Positions 25,901 to 34,544 of a stretch of 40,174 bases of DNA are shown in pieces. A program made the position numbers and the translations under genes. This DNA comes from a virus, in IMG/VR virus record IMGVR_UViG_3300010885_037967, positions 1 through 40,174 of that record; one strand, written 5' to 3'. A model generated the notes under the pieces. That model worked only from the letters and a program-made list of their open reading frames with translations. It ran no database searches and was not told the DNA's origin. Each line of letters begins with the position of its first letter. Within the stretch, counting starts at the first letter, position 1.

Positions 25901-28663
25901 AGGCCCTAAATTATATGGGGCAACACTCAACTGAGGGTTTACCGTAGTGGTTATTATATTTGGTCCTCCACCGGGACCAGTAGTATTAAAATATTTATCT
26001 CTAGTGTTAAACTCATTTAATTTTTGTGGGTAGGTTTCTTTTGTTGGATATCCAAACCATCTTTCATCAGGTCCACCACTTTTTTCAGCGGCAAATAAGA
26101 ATGGTTGTGGTGCGTGGTATTTATGAAAATCCAAAGTTCCTGGTGTTATTATATCAGTACCTGAAAATAATCTTCTAAAATCAATTACCGCATTTATAAC
26201 AACATCACCATCTATCTGTTGATCAACAACTCTATTTATTAATGATTTATATTGACACTGTCCCAAACCCAATCCAATACTTGTTGGACAATAAAAATAT
26301 CCCTTAGAATTTGCATCCGCGTCTTCCTCTGGATAGTTTTCAAAATTTGGGTGCATTACGTTATATGACCCCGATAAATTTATAGGAGCAATAAATGATG
26401 TTGACTGCGCATATTCTAAACCAGAATCATCTAACCCACTTTGTTGTGCCGCAATATCAGCATTAACAGAGTTGGCATCAATATCATCATCAATTTCTGC
26501 GTTTCCGCAATCACAATCACAACTTGTACATTCTGGATAAGACATCATTGGTAATCCAAGTCTTGGGAAATCCGTTATTTTTATTAAATAAATTATGGTA
26601 AACGCAACAAAAGATAAAGATAAGGCTAGTTTAAAAAGAAGTTTTGCATAATACAAAGCAATTTGTAATATGTCACCTGCACTAAATACAGGTCCTCCAG
26701 GAACAGAAACAGTGGAAGTCGATGAAATAATCCAATTTGTTAATTGAATCCCATCTGATATCGCTTCATAAGCAAAATAAAGTCCTAAAACAATTAATAA
26801 ATATTTTAAAACAGGCCAAATAAATGCAATAAAATGCATCAACCATAATATGATTATAAGTGGTATTGCTAATATATTAAGTATTATATTAAACGCAAAA
26901 AATAAAGGGTCAAAATTTTTAATTATATCATTAACTGGAAATGTGTTAGTTGTAGACTTACAACTTCTGTCGTCAATTTCTTTAATCCCTAAATGTCTTG
27001 CTCTGCCAGCTCCTCTTTTATACCTATCCAAAAACATTGAGGTGGTATAAACTTTATTATAATTAAATTCATAAAACTTATCTTCACAGTCTATCGCCTC
27101 TTGTATCATTTGTTGACCTGTGGTAGTCGTATTATCACCATAATCATTCCAGTCCACACTAAAAGCATAAGATCTTAAAGCATCAAAAGTTGGTTGTTGA
27201 TAAAACGTATAATTAAATTGGGTTAGAGTGCCGGGATTTATAGGAACAACATTTATTGTTAAAATTGTAGGAATAACGGTAATTGGAATACTTTCTAAAT
27301 CACCAAAATATAGGACACCATTTAATAAAATTGTAAAACTTTCAACGTTAATTTTATTATCTAAAGCTAATCCACCTGTTGATGTGTTATTTAGAGGATA
27401 TGTAAAAGTAACCGTACCATTTGGTATTATAATTGTATGTAATGTAGTTGGGTAATTTATCAATGGGTCAATTGATGGCGTTATCCATCCGTGTTCTTTA
27501 ATATTTGGAACAAGAAAATGTCCTCTTTGAAATGGGTTTTGTAAACCTTGTTCATTTTGCCATTTAAATTTAAATCTATATTTTCCTTTTGTTGGTAGAC
27601 CTTTATTAGGATCATTAGATAAAACTTGTTCCCCAAATTCATTGGTTATAATATAATTTAAATTCATTGGAACATTTACTAAAAATGTACCGTCTGAATC
27701 AATAACCTTACCACCTTCAACTAACGCATAAGGTTCAAGAATTGGTCGACCAAGTTGGTCAACTCCAATAGTTTGCCTAATTGTTACTATTTCTCCAGGA
27801 CCTGAAACTAATTCACATAAATTTCCTGTATTATTTCTTGGTGTACAACTAACTCTAACCGCATCATCGTTTGTAGTCGAAATTAATGACCCCATAAATA
27901 CTGCTGTTGGTTGTATATTAATATTTAGATTTGCCGTCAAATCAAAGTCAGATCTAGTTATTCCTAATAAACAAATTTCAGGTTCACCCCATAATGGTGA
28001 TACCTCAATAATTTTATTTAAACTAACAATTTGCGGTAATTCATTTAAATTTGTTGATGTTTTAAATCTAGAACCATTAACTTGTGACTCTACCGCAACA
28101 CCAATGTCTATTAAATCTTGTGGTGATAACGAAAAACATCCAATATCAGATAAATCAACGTCCATTAATATTGTTTGAGTACCTGTTGGTACTCCAAATA
28201 TCATGTAATCACCACTTTCATTTGTTCTTACTGAAAATTTATAGTATTTATCGTATACCTCAACATATGATTGATCTGTAAGAATTTCATTTTTTGTTGG
28301 GAAATTTCCCGTTGATGAGTGTCCATTATATGACGGTTCTTTTGGTAATAAGTTATATCTATATCCATCTTCATTTATGTCAGAAATTGTTTTATAAGGA
28401 TATAATTCAGAAATTATTGGATTTTCTAAATCTAAATCACTAATAGGAATAAAAACAGATACTCTAGCGTTTGGAACTCCAAATCCATTATTAACAATAA
28501 CTCTACCAACAACTACCCCATAATCGGAGCACATTCTATTATAGATTTCGCCTTGATTTATTTTTAAAGATAATATCTCTAAAAACTCAAAGTCCTGTTC
28601 TAATTGAATGTTGATAGTTTTTTCACTACCAGGAGTAGTTCGTATTCTATATGATTTTGGCAT
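22970..28663 (-). CDS. giant baseplate-region protein with an internal membrane-like segment
   Basis: 1,897 residues. Near the N-terminus a carboxypeptidase-regulatory-like beta domain is suggested by DYGVVVGRVIVNNGFGVPNA (about 46-66) and FSVRTNESGDYMIFGVPTGT (about 146-167). At about 588-700 lies a block of three to four strongly hydrophobic helices (IILNILAIPLIIILWLMHF, LLIVLGLYFAYEA, and FKLALSLSFVAFTIIYLI). A cysteine cluster CTSCDCDCG and an acidic stretch follow. The remaining 1,150 residues are Tyr/Asn/Pro-rich beta structure ending in APSHFYFGLNNGKT. It occupies the slot after gp25/gp6 where T4 has gp7. A hydrophobic block is unusual for a baseplate protein and could insert in the host membrane or be buried. 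Function unknown. The leader has a 12-base direct repeat and a TATTTATC box. Confidence 0.75.
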   Translation of the reverse strand: MPKSYRIRTTPGSEKTINIQLEQDFEFLEILSLKINQGEIYNRMCSDYGVVVGRVIVNNGFGVPNARVSVFIPISDLDLENPIISELYPYKTISDINEDGYRYNLLPKEPSYNGHSSTGNFPTKNEILTDQSYVEVYDKYYKFSVRTNESGDYMIFGVPTGTQTILMDVDLSDIGCFSLSPQDLIDIGVAVESQVNGSRFKTSTNLNELPQIVSLNKIIEVSPLWGEPEICLLGITRSDFDLTANLNINIQPTAVFMGSLISTTNDDAVRVSCTPRNNTGNLCELVSGPGEIVTIRQTIGVDQLGRPILEPYALVEGGKVIDSDGTFLVNVPMNLNYIITNEFGEQVLSNDPNKGLPTKGKYRFKFKWQNEQGLQNPFQRGHFLVPNIKEHGWITPSIDPLINYPTTLHTIIIPNGTVTFTYPLNNTSTGGLALDNKINVESFTILLNGVLYFGDLESIPITVIPTILTINVVPINPGTLTQFNYTFYQQPTFDALRSYAFSVDWNDYGDNTTTTGQQMIQEAIDCEDKFYEFNYNKVYTTSMFLDRYKRGAGRARHLGIKEIDDRSCKSTTNTFPVNDIIKNFDPLFFAFNIILNILAIPLIIILWLMHFIAFIWPVLKYLLIVLGLYFAYEAISDGIQLTNWIISSTSTVSVPGGPVFSAGDILQIALYYAKLLFKLALSLSFVAFTIIYLIKITDFPRLGLPMMSYPECTSCDCDCGNAEIDDDIDANSVNADIAAQQSGLDDSGLEYAQSTSFIAPINLSGSYNVMHPNFENYPEEDADANSKGYFYCPTSIGLGLGQCQYKSLINRVVDQQIDGDVVINAVIDFRRLFSGTDIITPGTLDFHKYHAPQPFLFAAEKSGGPDERWFGYPTKETYPQKLNEFNTRDKYFNTTGPGGGPNIITTTVNPQLSVAPYNLGPQQSFTDQIIVVLANAGTAQTLGIGELVTFQSPLFKNGQLIPRNINLTGATLNIFGNNSVTGTTTLSAAPNITSNVVPISNTITYANPTNPSMPLFSTINILQTGDTITDINKDDYLKYPTDVEYFQVITGISVSNFNLLDSTTNINLFPKKYLRHEIQYVIADPCDLTYFLPFPPYIFNSFSNSSPITPPTFVNGQTYNNDNGIPSIQANNFDCLASLSNSANYEVLMFVRGVDPHTEKQTIEYDISKILGYTTPQANLKIRGKYYLNQPIKPVGQTPLTHNTPTNTFTNLYFPSFTFTITPSNYTGFTSTLPYYYLSTDELSSNPYAPLTYFQPKQALAINPYLLSPISNYTLPRNQTDYIGGGPFIAASFNYSYSLNGAFYNQVSNKTDYGWPTNNLTDHFALYSPAYFKDLSLLGVNFNNSNRIVMRSDRLPTSTCIDPAPGNGTGYALHQNNKFCYYKADGVGGQNTSNFASIYDVSEFLDQYSGNTGLTQTLTCDGLVALDCYSGSGTNVGVIPANQCSIPENRVTKGCYCLLNKDNSDHDKHYYLIRNAFRDDRRLFMEWKTRFTLVFALCRGVFAQTFQNNWINGTLYMPTFNKRSIYPTSNLTNITTPNYVYCKDIVVYNNNSNNFYYRSSPWSDSNQEFIGKEIPQPPNWLTLNFKPGYNDKNIMFPTTILDMGPRDSYISEICNDPNFKGYMAEQFRSTSYNENGDIIQIGFLSRILNANFRQALIPVSVGGNDSEGKGIIQFFNSSRGGDRIDGDFAQSLSINSEHKINSFIDENYGNLDIFIGDDGQSPSPSKPVFGVFYRSSTIEYYYRRQLTPGIEIYNISPLLQDAYGYPKTQEVPHYKWILQPSSVIFGSESNNWWTNPNQSGGVGFFKKGYQDLDYSVDPYFSTPSLIPGNSLPLLPQGFITNFNASTGLPSPIIPGQPLAVNGNLYLVGAPSHFYFGLNNGKTAMNRFIKKYVNFTEI

Positions 28664-28736
28664 TAATTACTCTTTTTTGATAAATAGTTTATTTCCTATT
28701 TTCAAAAAATAATTCTTTTATTCAAAAAATAAATTA
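28664..28736 (-). promoter_or_regulatory. leader of the giant gene with a direct repeat and TATTTATC box
   Basis: 73 bases between gp6-like and the giant gene. The 12-mer TTCAAAAAATAA occurs twice, at 28701-28712 and 28721-28732, exactly 20 bases apart, about two helical turns. On the minus strand the pair lies 14 bases upstream of TATTTATC (28686-28679), which is 16 bases before the ATG. This looks like a promoter with paired binding sites. Confidence 0.45.
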
Positions 28737-30575
28737 TCAAGAGAAATTAATTGTTTTTAAATTAAGAACATTAACGGTAATGTCTTTGTTTGGATACCTA
28801 ATTTGATATATTTGAGTTGGTTCTGCAAATATTGTATCGGCAATTAATTTAATCATTTTTGTTGATGGGTCTTCATACGCCTGTGAAGTTTGGGAAGATG
28901 AATATTGTCCCCCAACTTTATTATAAATGAATATTCCTGAAACAGAAATAATACCATTTTCACTCTGTATTAATCTTCTAATTTCAGAAACATAAACATT
29001 TTGACCTAACCCCCTAACAGTTGGACTAAAATATTGTGTAACAATATTAATAATTTTAGCAACAACTGACCCTTGATTTTGACTTGAGTCTAAAACAACA
29101 TCTACATCAACACTTAAATCTATTACATTAGCTGTCTCAACGGATATGTAATCGTTTATCATCCTATAATTTGATAGATAGTTTGCAACATTACTTTTAA
29201 GTGTGTTAGAAATAACTTCTGTTAGATTACCATTAGTGTCGTAGGATAACATTTTAATTTTTATTTTATTATTTTCTTCAACAATAGATACTTTACCCGG
29301 TGCACCGAATTGAGACGGCATAGTTCTTAATACCGATTCATAATCATTTATTGTAACCGCTCTGTTTTGTGCGGAAAAATTATAAGATACATATTGTCTT
29401 ACTTCCTCAGTTGTTGGTGGATTAGCTCCCCCAATTGCTGCGGTAACATTATTAACTCTAAGTGAATTAACTACCGTTGAGTTAATTGATTCTGAGGGTC
29501 CGTTAACAAAAAACGAAACTGTTCCAATCTGTGTAATAATGTTAACACCTAAATTGGTTGATTGTCCTCCCCCAACACGATATTGTATAAATAATGTTGA
29601 ATTTGGCTTTAATGCACTACCTAAAGCTAAATTATTAACATATTTGTTAAGATCAAATCCAACACCGTCTCTTGCAAATTCTCTCAATTGTTCATCAGCT
29701 GAAACATTTCCACCACCAAAAGTCATTTTAGTATAACCTTCTGGGGTATACTCACTAATAAATTTAGTATTTGTAACAATGTATTTACCAACTTTAATTC
29801 CAGGTTGATCTGATGGTTTTGTCGGGTCTTCAACAAAAACTCTGTCTTCCGCCAATGCCTTTACTTCATACCATCTATTTAATAACGATATAAATTCTTG
29901 TGTCTCCGGTGGAGAAGTATATTGTGTCCCGTCTTTAAGTAAGACACTGGTTATACCTAAAACATTTTTTTCAGGTAAAAATAATTCAAAAAATGGTTTT
30001 ACATCATTTGGTGTAATAACTCTTTTAAAAACTTTTGTTATACCATTAACAATAACCTCTCTTTTTGTTATTGTATAATTAGTAATATTATTATTTGCAT
30101 CAAAATTTGGAATTTTTAGTCTGTTTGGTGATCCTTCGGCATTTGTTGGTGATGAAAAATCAATATCATATACTGTTTCAAATGGTTGTCCGGCCCCATT
30201 AACCTGTGACCCTCTTCTTAAAACTCCACAATATCTTAAATCTTCTCTATCCCCAAAAGCCGGAACTGTTATTGAAAAGTCTACTAATGCAACCGAAGGT
30301 CTTGATCCAGGTATTTTTAAACCATAAGTTTTGGCAATATTATAAATAGATGACTTTTGTTGTGCGTATTGTAATACTGTTTCTTGTATACTTCTATCAA
30401 TCTGAAATTGTAAGTTATCAGTTACCGCAGCGTTTAAATCTAATAATACCGAAAATACTCCCGCATCATTAAAATTTTGTACTAAGTCGGGATAATAAGA
30501 TCTTGTAAAGTTTATTAATTCAGTTCTTATTCCTGCGAAGTCTCTAGTTGTGTAAGATATTTTTTTATTTGCCAT
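28737..30575 (-). CDS. baseplate wedge protein, T4 gp6/P2 gpJ-like
   Basis: 612 residues. The N-terminus SYTTRDFAGIRTELINFTRS and the following NFNDAGVFSVLLDLNAAVTD match the start of T4 gp6 and the baseplate-J family, where it contacts gp7 and the neighbouring wedge. The second half contains the usual NRAVTINDYESVLRTMPSQF and later strand-helix units of the core domain. In the virion, gp6 forms the inner ring that links wedges and triggers sheath contraction. It starts 6 bases after the gp25-like stop and is followed by the giant protein; the gp25-gp6 order mirrors simple contractile systems. The length is close to that of T4 gp6 (about 660). Confidence 0.9.
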   Translation of the reverse strand: MANKKISYTTRDFAGIRTELINFTRSYYPDLVQNFNDAGVFSVLLDLNAAVTDNLQFQIDRSIQETVLQYAQQKSSIYNIAKTYGLKIPGSRPSVALVDFSITVPAFGDREDLRYCGVLRRGSQVNGAGQPFETVYDIDFSSPTNAEGSPNRLKIPNFDANNNITNYTITKREVIVNGITKVFKRVITPNDVKPFFELFLPEKNVLGITSVLLKDGTQYTSPPETQEFISLLNRWYEVKALAEDRVFVEDPTKPSDQPGIKVGKYIVTNTKFISEYTPEGYTKMTFGGGNVSADEQLREFARDGVGFDLNKYVNNLALGSALKPNSTLFIQYRVGGGQSTNLGVNIITQIGTVSFFVNGPSESINSTVVNSLRVNNVTAAIGGANPPTTEEVRQYVSYNFSAQNRAVTINDYESVLRTMPSQFGAPGKVSIVEENNKIKIKMLSYDTNGNLTEVISNTLKSNVANYLSNYRMINDYISVETANVIDLSVDVDVVLDSSQNQGSVVAKIINIVTQYFSPTVRGLGQNVYVSEIRRLIQSENGIISVSGIFIYNKVGGQYSSSQTSQAYEDPSTKMIKLIADTIFAEPTQIYQIRYPNKDITVNVLNLKTINFS

Positions 30576-30581
30576 ATACTA

Positions 30582-31040
30582 TTAAATATTAATAATTAAA
30601 AAATCACTTGAATTAAATGCATTATTAGTATTTTTGTAATCAATTCTAACTTTTGCGGTATGTTCTAACTGTGATATATTTGGTACCGTAAATTCTTTTT
30701 CCCCATATTGATTTACATATGTTCCTTGATTTTGGTCTTCTTTTGATGCATCTGTTATCTTAATGTTTGTTATTAAGATCCCTGGCATATATTTACTAAC
30801 AGAATCCCTTATTTCATTTTCAATTTCACTAAATGTTGGTCCGTCTAAAGGTTCAAAAAGATATTCGTATAATCTAGATCCAAAATCGGGTAAAAAGTAT
30901 CTTGTTCCTTTTTTACTTAATAATAAGTGTACAAGATTACTTCTTATTTCTTCATCACTATCATTAGAGGTATCTAAATATCTACCAACGAACGAATCCC
31001 TAAACGGGAAAGTTAAACCATATGTTATTCCATTTGCCAT
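30582..31040 (-). CDS. baseplate wedge protein, T4 gp25/GPW-like
   Basis: 152 residues. The family signature is clear: early TFPFRDS, the helix EEIRSNLVHLLLSKKGTRYF then PDFGSRLYEYLFEP, and FSEIENEIRDSVSKYMPG followed by a strand. This is the GPW/gp25 fold shared by phages, type VI secretion (TssE) and related injection machines, in which gp25 connects the baseplate core to the sheath. It opens the virion block directly downstream of the NrdA terminator. The leader reads TATTTATT five bases before ATG, with no Shine-Dalgarno. Start MANGITYG fits the usual beginning. Confidence 0.93.
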   Translation of the reverse strand: MANGITYGLTFPFRDSFVGRYLDTSNDSDEEIRSNLVHLLLSKKGTRYFLPDFGSRLYEYLFEPLDGPTFSEIENEIRDSVSKYMPGILITNIKITDASKEDQNQGTYVNQYGEKEFTVPNISQLEHTAKVRIDYKNTNNAFNSSDFLIINI

Positions 31041-31080
31041 ATCTAATAAATATAAGGTTAAGAATTTTTGATTAAATAGA

Positions 31081-31116
31081 TATAAAATAAAAAATCACGA
31101 CTTTTGCCGTGATTTA
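31081..31116 (-). terminator. intrinsic terminator after NrdA
   Basis: An 8-bp stem (arms 31092-31099 and 31108-31115; AAATCACG with CGTGATTT) with an 8-base loop. On the minus strand it is followed by a T-rich tract down to 31081. It lies about 20 bases past the NrdA stop and separates the replication block from the virion block. Confidence 0.8.
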
Positions 31117-31134
31117 TTTAAATAGTGATTTATT

Positions 31135-33564
31135 TTAAGATGAACAACCAAAACATTCAAACTCTGAACTATCCGGTTTTAATGGTAAACCTTCATTTAC
31201 ATGTTCAAATTTTGGTACTTCTGAGTTAAAATTTATTTTTTCTTTTTTACTTGTGTCCAACGCCAAATGTTTAGCTCCCGTTGAGATTGCTTTTGTTCTT
31301 ACATAATAACAAAGGGTTTTTAAACCTTTTTCCCAAGAATGGAAATGTGATGAGGTAATTTTAGATAACGTGGGACTTGACATATAAATGTTCATTGATT
31401 GTGATTGATCAATAAACGGAGCTCTATCCGCCGCCATATTAATTAATTCTTTTTGGGATATTTCCCAAATTGTTTTGTATTTAGGTATTAAATGTTCAAT
31501 TCTTTTAACTTTTTTATTATAATTTTTGTCATCAGGATCTAAATAGTTATTAAAATTAATATTTTTAATTGATCCTTCATTCATAATAATTTCATTTTTT
31601 AAATCTTCAGACCATATCCCAATTTTTTCAAAATCAGTAATTAAGTATTTGTTTACAATCATTATTTCACCACCAACAACTCGTCGATTAAATAATGCCG
31701 AATGTGCGGGTTCTGTCATTTCAAATGAACCTGTAATCTTAGCTGAAGACGCTACAGGCATTTGTGCGGTAAATAATGAATTACATACACCATACTGTTT
31801 TACATCATCTTTTAATGTGTTCCAATCCCAATATCCTGATAAATTATCATCAGTTAATCCCCACATGTCAAATTGAAATATTCTTTTCGACATTGGTGAT
31901 CCTTTAAAGAATTTATATGGCTTATATTTATTTTTTTTACATAAATCATTACTCTCGTATATTGCACCATAATATATCGTTTCAAAGATTTGTTTGTTTA
32001 ATAATTTTGCCTCTTCTTCAGTAAAAATCAAATCAAGTAAATAAAAAACATCTGCCAAACCTTGTGTTCCAATAGCAATTGATCTTTGTTCTAACCCCCC
32101 TTTTAATCCTTTTTTAGTTGAGTAACTATTTATATCAATAACTTTGTTTAAAGTTCTCACAACTTTTCTAACTTCATTAAATAATAATTGAAAATCAAAT
32201 TTATTTCCAATAATAAAGTTTTTAAGTACAATAGACGATAGGGTACAAATTGCAGTAGTTTCTTCATCCGTATACTGATATATCTCATTACAAAGATTAG
32301 ATTGTTTAATTACTCCAATATTTTGATGATTAGTTTTTCTGTTTGCATTATCTTTGGAACATAGATAAGGAATTCCAGTTTCAATTTGTGATTCAATTAT
32401 TTTAGACCATATATCTTGTGCCTTAACTTTCTTACCTAACCCTAAAGAAACAGCTTTATTATAATTTTCTTCATATTCATCACCAAATGATTCTTGTAAT
32501 GGTTTAATCCCCGCTTTAATTATATCGTTAGGACATAACAAATACCAATCTTCATTATTTTTAACTGATCTCATAAAGTTGTCAGGAATCCAAAGTGCCG
32601 TAAATAAATCACGAGCTCTTAATTCTTCAGCACCAGTATTTTTTTTAATTTCCAATAAGTCTATAATATCTTTATGCCAAGGCTCCAAATAAATTGCTGC
32701 GGATCCAGGTCTACGACCTTGTTGGTTAAAAAACCTTAATGATTCGTTAACAATTTTTAAATACTTCAACAACCCACCAGAATGTCCACCTGATGTAGAT
32801 ATTCTACTTTCCTTACTTCTAATGTTAGACATAGATAATCCAATTCCTGCAGCATCTGAAGAGTAAGTTGAAATATCGTTTAATGTGTCCAATAATCCTT
32901 GTCTTGAATCAGAATTATTATAATGTAAAACACAAGAAGCCAATTGAGGTACTTTTGTACCAGAATTAATCATTATTGGTGTTGCTTTAGAAATAAGTTG
33001 ATTTGATAATGATTTATAATATTCAATTGCATCTTCAAAAGTATCTGTAACCCATAAGGCAACCCTCATATACATATGCTGTGGTCTTTCAATTACTTTT
33101 CCTTGTGGTGTTTTTAGTAAATACATCTCTTGTAATGATCTCCAAGCAAAATAGTCAAAATTATAATCGTTATTATGGTTTATAATTTCATCAATATTTT
33201 TTTCTCCGTATTTTTGAATTGTTTCTACTAACACATCATTAATAATTCCATGTGAATGTAACTCTGACATTGTTTCTGAAAAACTTGGGTTAGTTTCTTT
33301 ATGGTATGAAGAAATTGCAATTGAAGATGCTAATCTTGAGTAATCATGATGACTTCCGGTGTAAGACGCCGCTATCTCATAAATTAATTTATCTAATTCT
33401 TTTGTTGTTATATCACCTTCAGTTGGTACTGAAGTGATAACCTTGATAAAAATCTCGTCTGAATTGACACTCAAACCTTTTGCAGATTTTTTAACACGAT
33501 TGTAAATTTTTTGTGGGTTAAATGTTACATTATCCTCATCTCTTTTTATTATTTTAAGTGACAT
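31135..33564 (-). CDS. nrdA: class Ia ribonucleotide reductase large subunit
   Basis: 809 residues, full length. An N-terminal ATP-cone (KIIKRDEDNVTFNPQKIYNR) suggests allosteric control of activity. The catalytic residues are all present: redox pair C211 (QLASCVLHY) and C440 (TTAICTLSS), thiyl-radical C425 with N423 and E427 in SNLCNEI, and the Tyr pair in TLCYYVRTK that passes the radical from the small subunit. The C-terminal tail ECFGCSS holds the CxxC that re-reduces the active site. It converts ribonucleoside diphosphates to deoxy forms for phage DNA synthesis. It starts 16 bases after NrdB, and no intron or split is seen. A terminator follows. A thioredoxin or glutaredoxin partner was not found in this window. 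Confidence 0.97.
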   Translation of the reverse strand: MSLKIIKRDEDNVTFNPQKIYNRVKKSAKGLSVNSDEIFIKVITSVPTEGDITTKELDKLIYEIAASYTGSHHDYSRLASSIAISSYHKETNPSFSETMSELHSHGIINDVLVETIQKYGEKNIDEIINHNNDYNFDYFAWRSLQEMYLLKTPQGKVIERPQHMYMRVALWVTDTFEDAIEYYKSLSNQLISKATPIMINSGTKVPQLASCVLHYNNSDSRQGLLDTLNDISTYSSDAAGIGLSMSNIRSKESRISTSGGHSGGLLKYLKIVNESLRFFNQQGRRPGSAAIYLEPWHKDIIDLLEIKKNTGAEELRARDLFTALWIPDNFMRSVKNNEDWYLLCPNDIIKAGIKPLQESFGDEYEENYNKAVSLGLGKKVKAQDIWSKIIESQIETGIPYLCSKDNANRKTNHQNIGVIKQSNLCNEIYQYTDEETTAICTLSSIVLKNFIIGNKFDFQLLFNEVRKVVRTLNKVIDINSYSTKKGLKGGLEQRSIAIGTQGLADVFYLLDLIFTEEEAKLLNKQIFETIYYGAIYESNDLCKKNKYKPYKFFKGSPMSKRIFQFDMWGLTDDNLSGYWDWNTLKDDVKQYGVCNSLFTAQMPVASSAKITGSFEMTEPAHSALFNRRVVGGEIMIVNKYLITDFEKIGIWSEDLKNEIIMNEGSIKNINFNNYLDPDDKNYNKKVKRIEHLIPKYKTIWEISQKELINMAADRAPFIDQSQSMNIYMSSPTLSKITSSHFHSWEKGLKTLCYYVRTKAISTGAKHLALDTSKKEKINFNSEVPKFEHVNEGLPLKPDSSEFECFGCSS

Positions 33565-33580
33565 AGTATTTTTTTAATTT

Positions 33581-34528
33581 TTAAAAATCTTCTTCAAATG
33601 TAATTTTTTCATTTAATTTTGCTTTTTGATATTCCATTGTTCTTGACTCAAAGAAATTACCTTTTGTTTCAACAGCAATTTGTTCCATAAATTTAAATGG
33701 TTGGTCAACATTAAATTCTTTATTACAACCAAATTTTACCAAAAGACCATCTACAACAAATTCCAAATATTGTTTCATTAAATTTGAGTTCATTCCAATC
33801 AATGAAACTGGTAAGGATTCGGTAATAAATTCTTTTTCAATCTCAAGTGCGGATAATAAAATTTCTTTAATTCTTTTTTCTGATGGTTTATTTTCACAAT
33901 GGTTATTTAACAAATGAATTGCAAAATCACAATGTAGATTTTCATCTTTAAAAATTAGAGAATTAGCGTTACATAGTCCTTGCATAATTCCTCTTGACTT
34001 TAACCAAAAAATAGAACAGAATGAACCTGAAAAGAATATTCCTTCAACTGCCGCAAAAGCAATTAACCTTTCTTGGAAAGATGAATTATCAATCCAGTTT
34101 AATGCCCATTTTGCCTTCTTCTGTACCGCAGGTAGTCTATCAATCGCATTAAAACATTCGTCTTTTTCTTTAGTATCACTAATATAGGTATCAATCAATA
34201 ATGAATACATCAATGAGTGAATGTTTTCCATCGCTAATTGGAATCCGTAAAAGAATTTTGCTTCAGGATATTGTACCTCACGATAAAAATTTTCCGCTAA
34301 GTTTTCATTAACAATACCATCAGATGCTGCGAAAAATGATAATAAATTTTTAACAAAGTATTTTTCATTATCCGTTAGTTTTTCCCAATCACGAATATCA
34401 TTTGTTAAATCTACCTCTTCTGCCGTCCAAAATGCTGCTTGATGTTGTTTATAAAATTCCCATATGTCATTATGTTCAATTGGGAATATGACGAATCTTG
34501 AGGGGTTTTCAATTAATATTTTTTCCAT
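33581..34528 (-). CDS. nrdB: class Ia ribonucleotide reductase small subunit
   Basis: 315 residues of the ferritin-like R2 fold. The di-iron ligands can be placed: D70 (ASDGIV), E101 and H104 (MENIHSLMY), E162 (AVEGIFF), E196 and H199 (DENLHCD). The radical Tyr is Y108 in HSLMYSLL, so this is a normal tyrosyl-radical enzyme rather than a Phe variant. The C-terminus is short and ends EKITFEEDF, the tail expected to dock to NrdA. It lies between the helicase and NrdA, 16-17 bases from each, making an nrdB-nrdA operon. The order NrdB first is the reverse of E. coli. Confidence 0.96.
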   Translation of the reverse strand: MEKILIENPSRFVIFPIEHNDIWEFYKQHQAAFWTAEEVDLTNDIRDWEKLTDNEKYFVKNLLSFFAASDGIVNENLAENFYREVQYPEAKFFYGFQLAMENIHSLMYSLLIDTYISDTKEKDECFNAIDRLPAVQKKAKWALNWIDNSSFQERLIAFAAVEGIFFSGSFCSIFWLKSRGIMQGLCNANSLIFKDENLHCDFAIHLLNNHCENKPSEKRIKEILLSALEIEKEFITESLPVSLIGMNSNLMKQYLEFVVDGLLVKFGCNKEFNVDQPFKFMEQIAVETKGNFFESRTMEYQKAKLNEKITFEEDF

Positions 34529-34544
34529 TTTATTTAATTATTTT

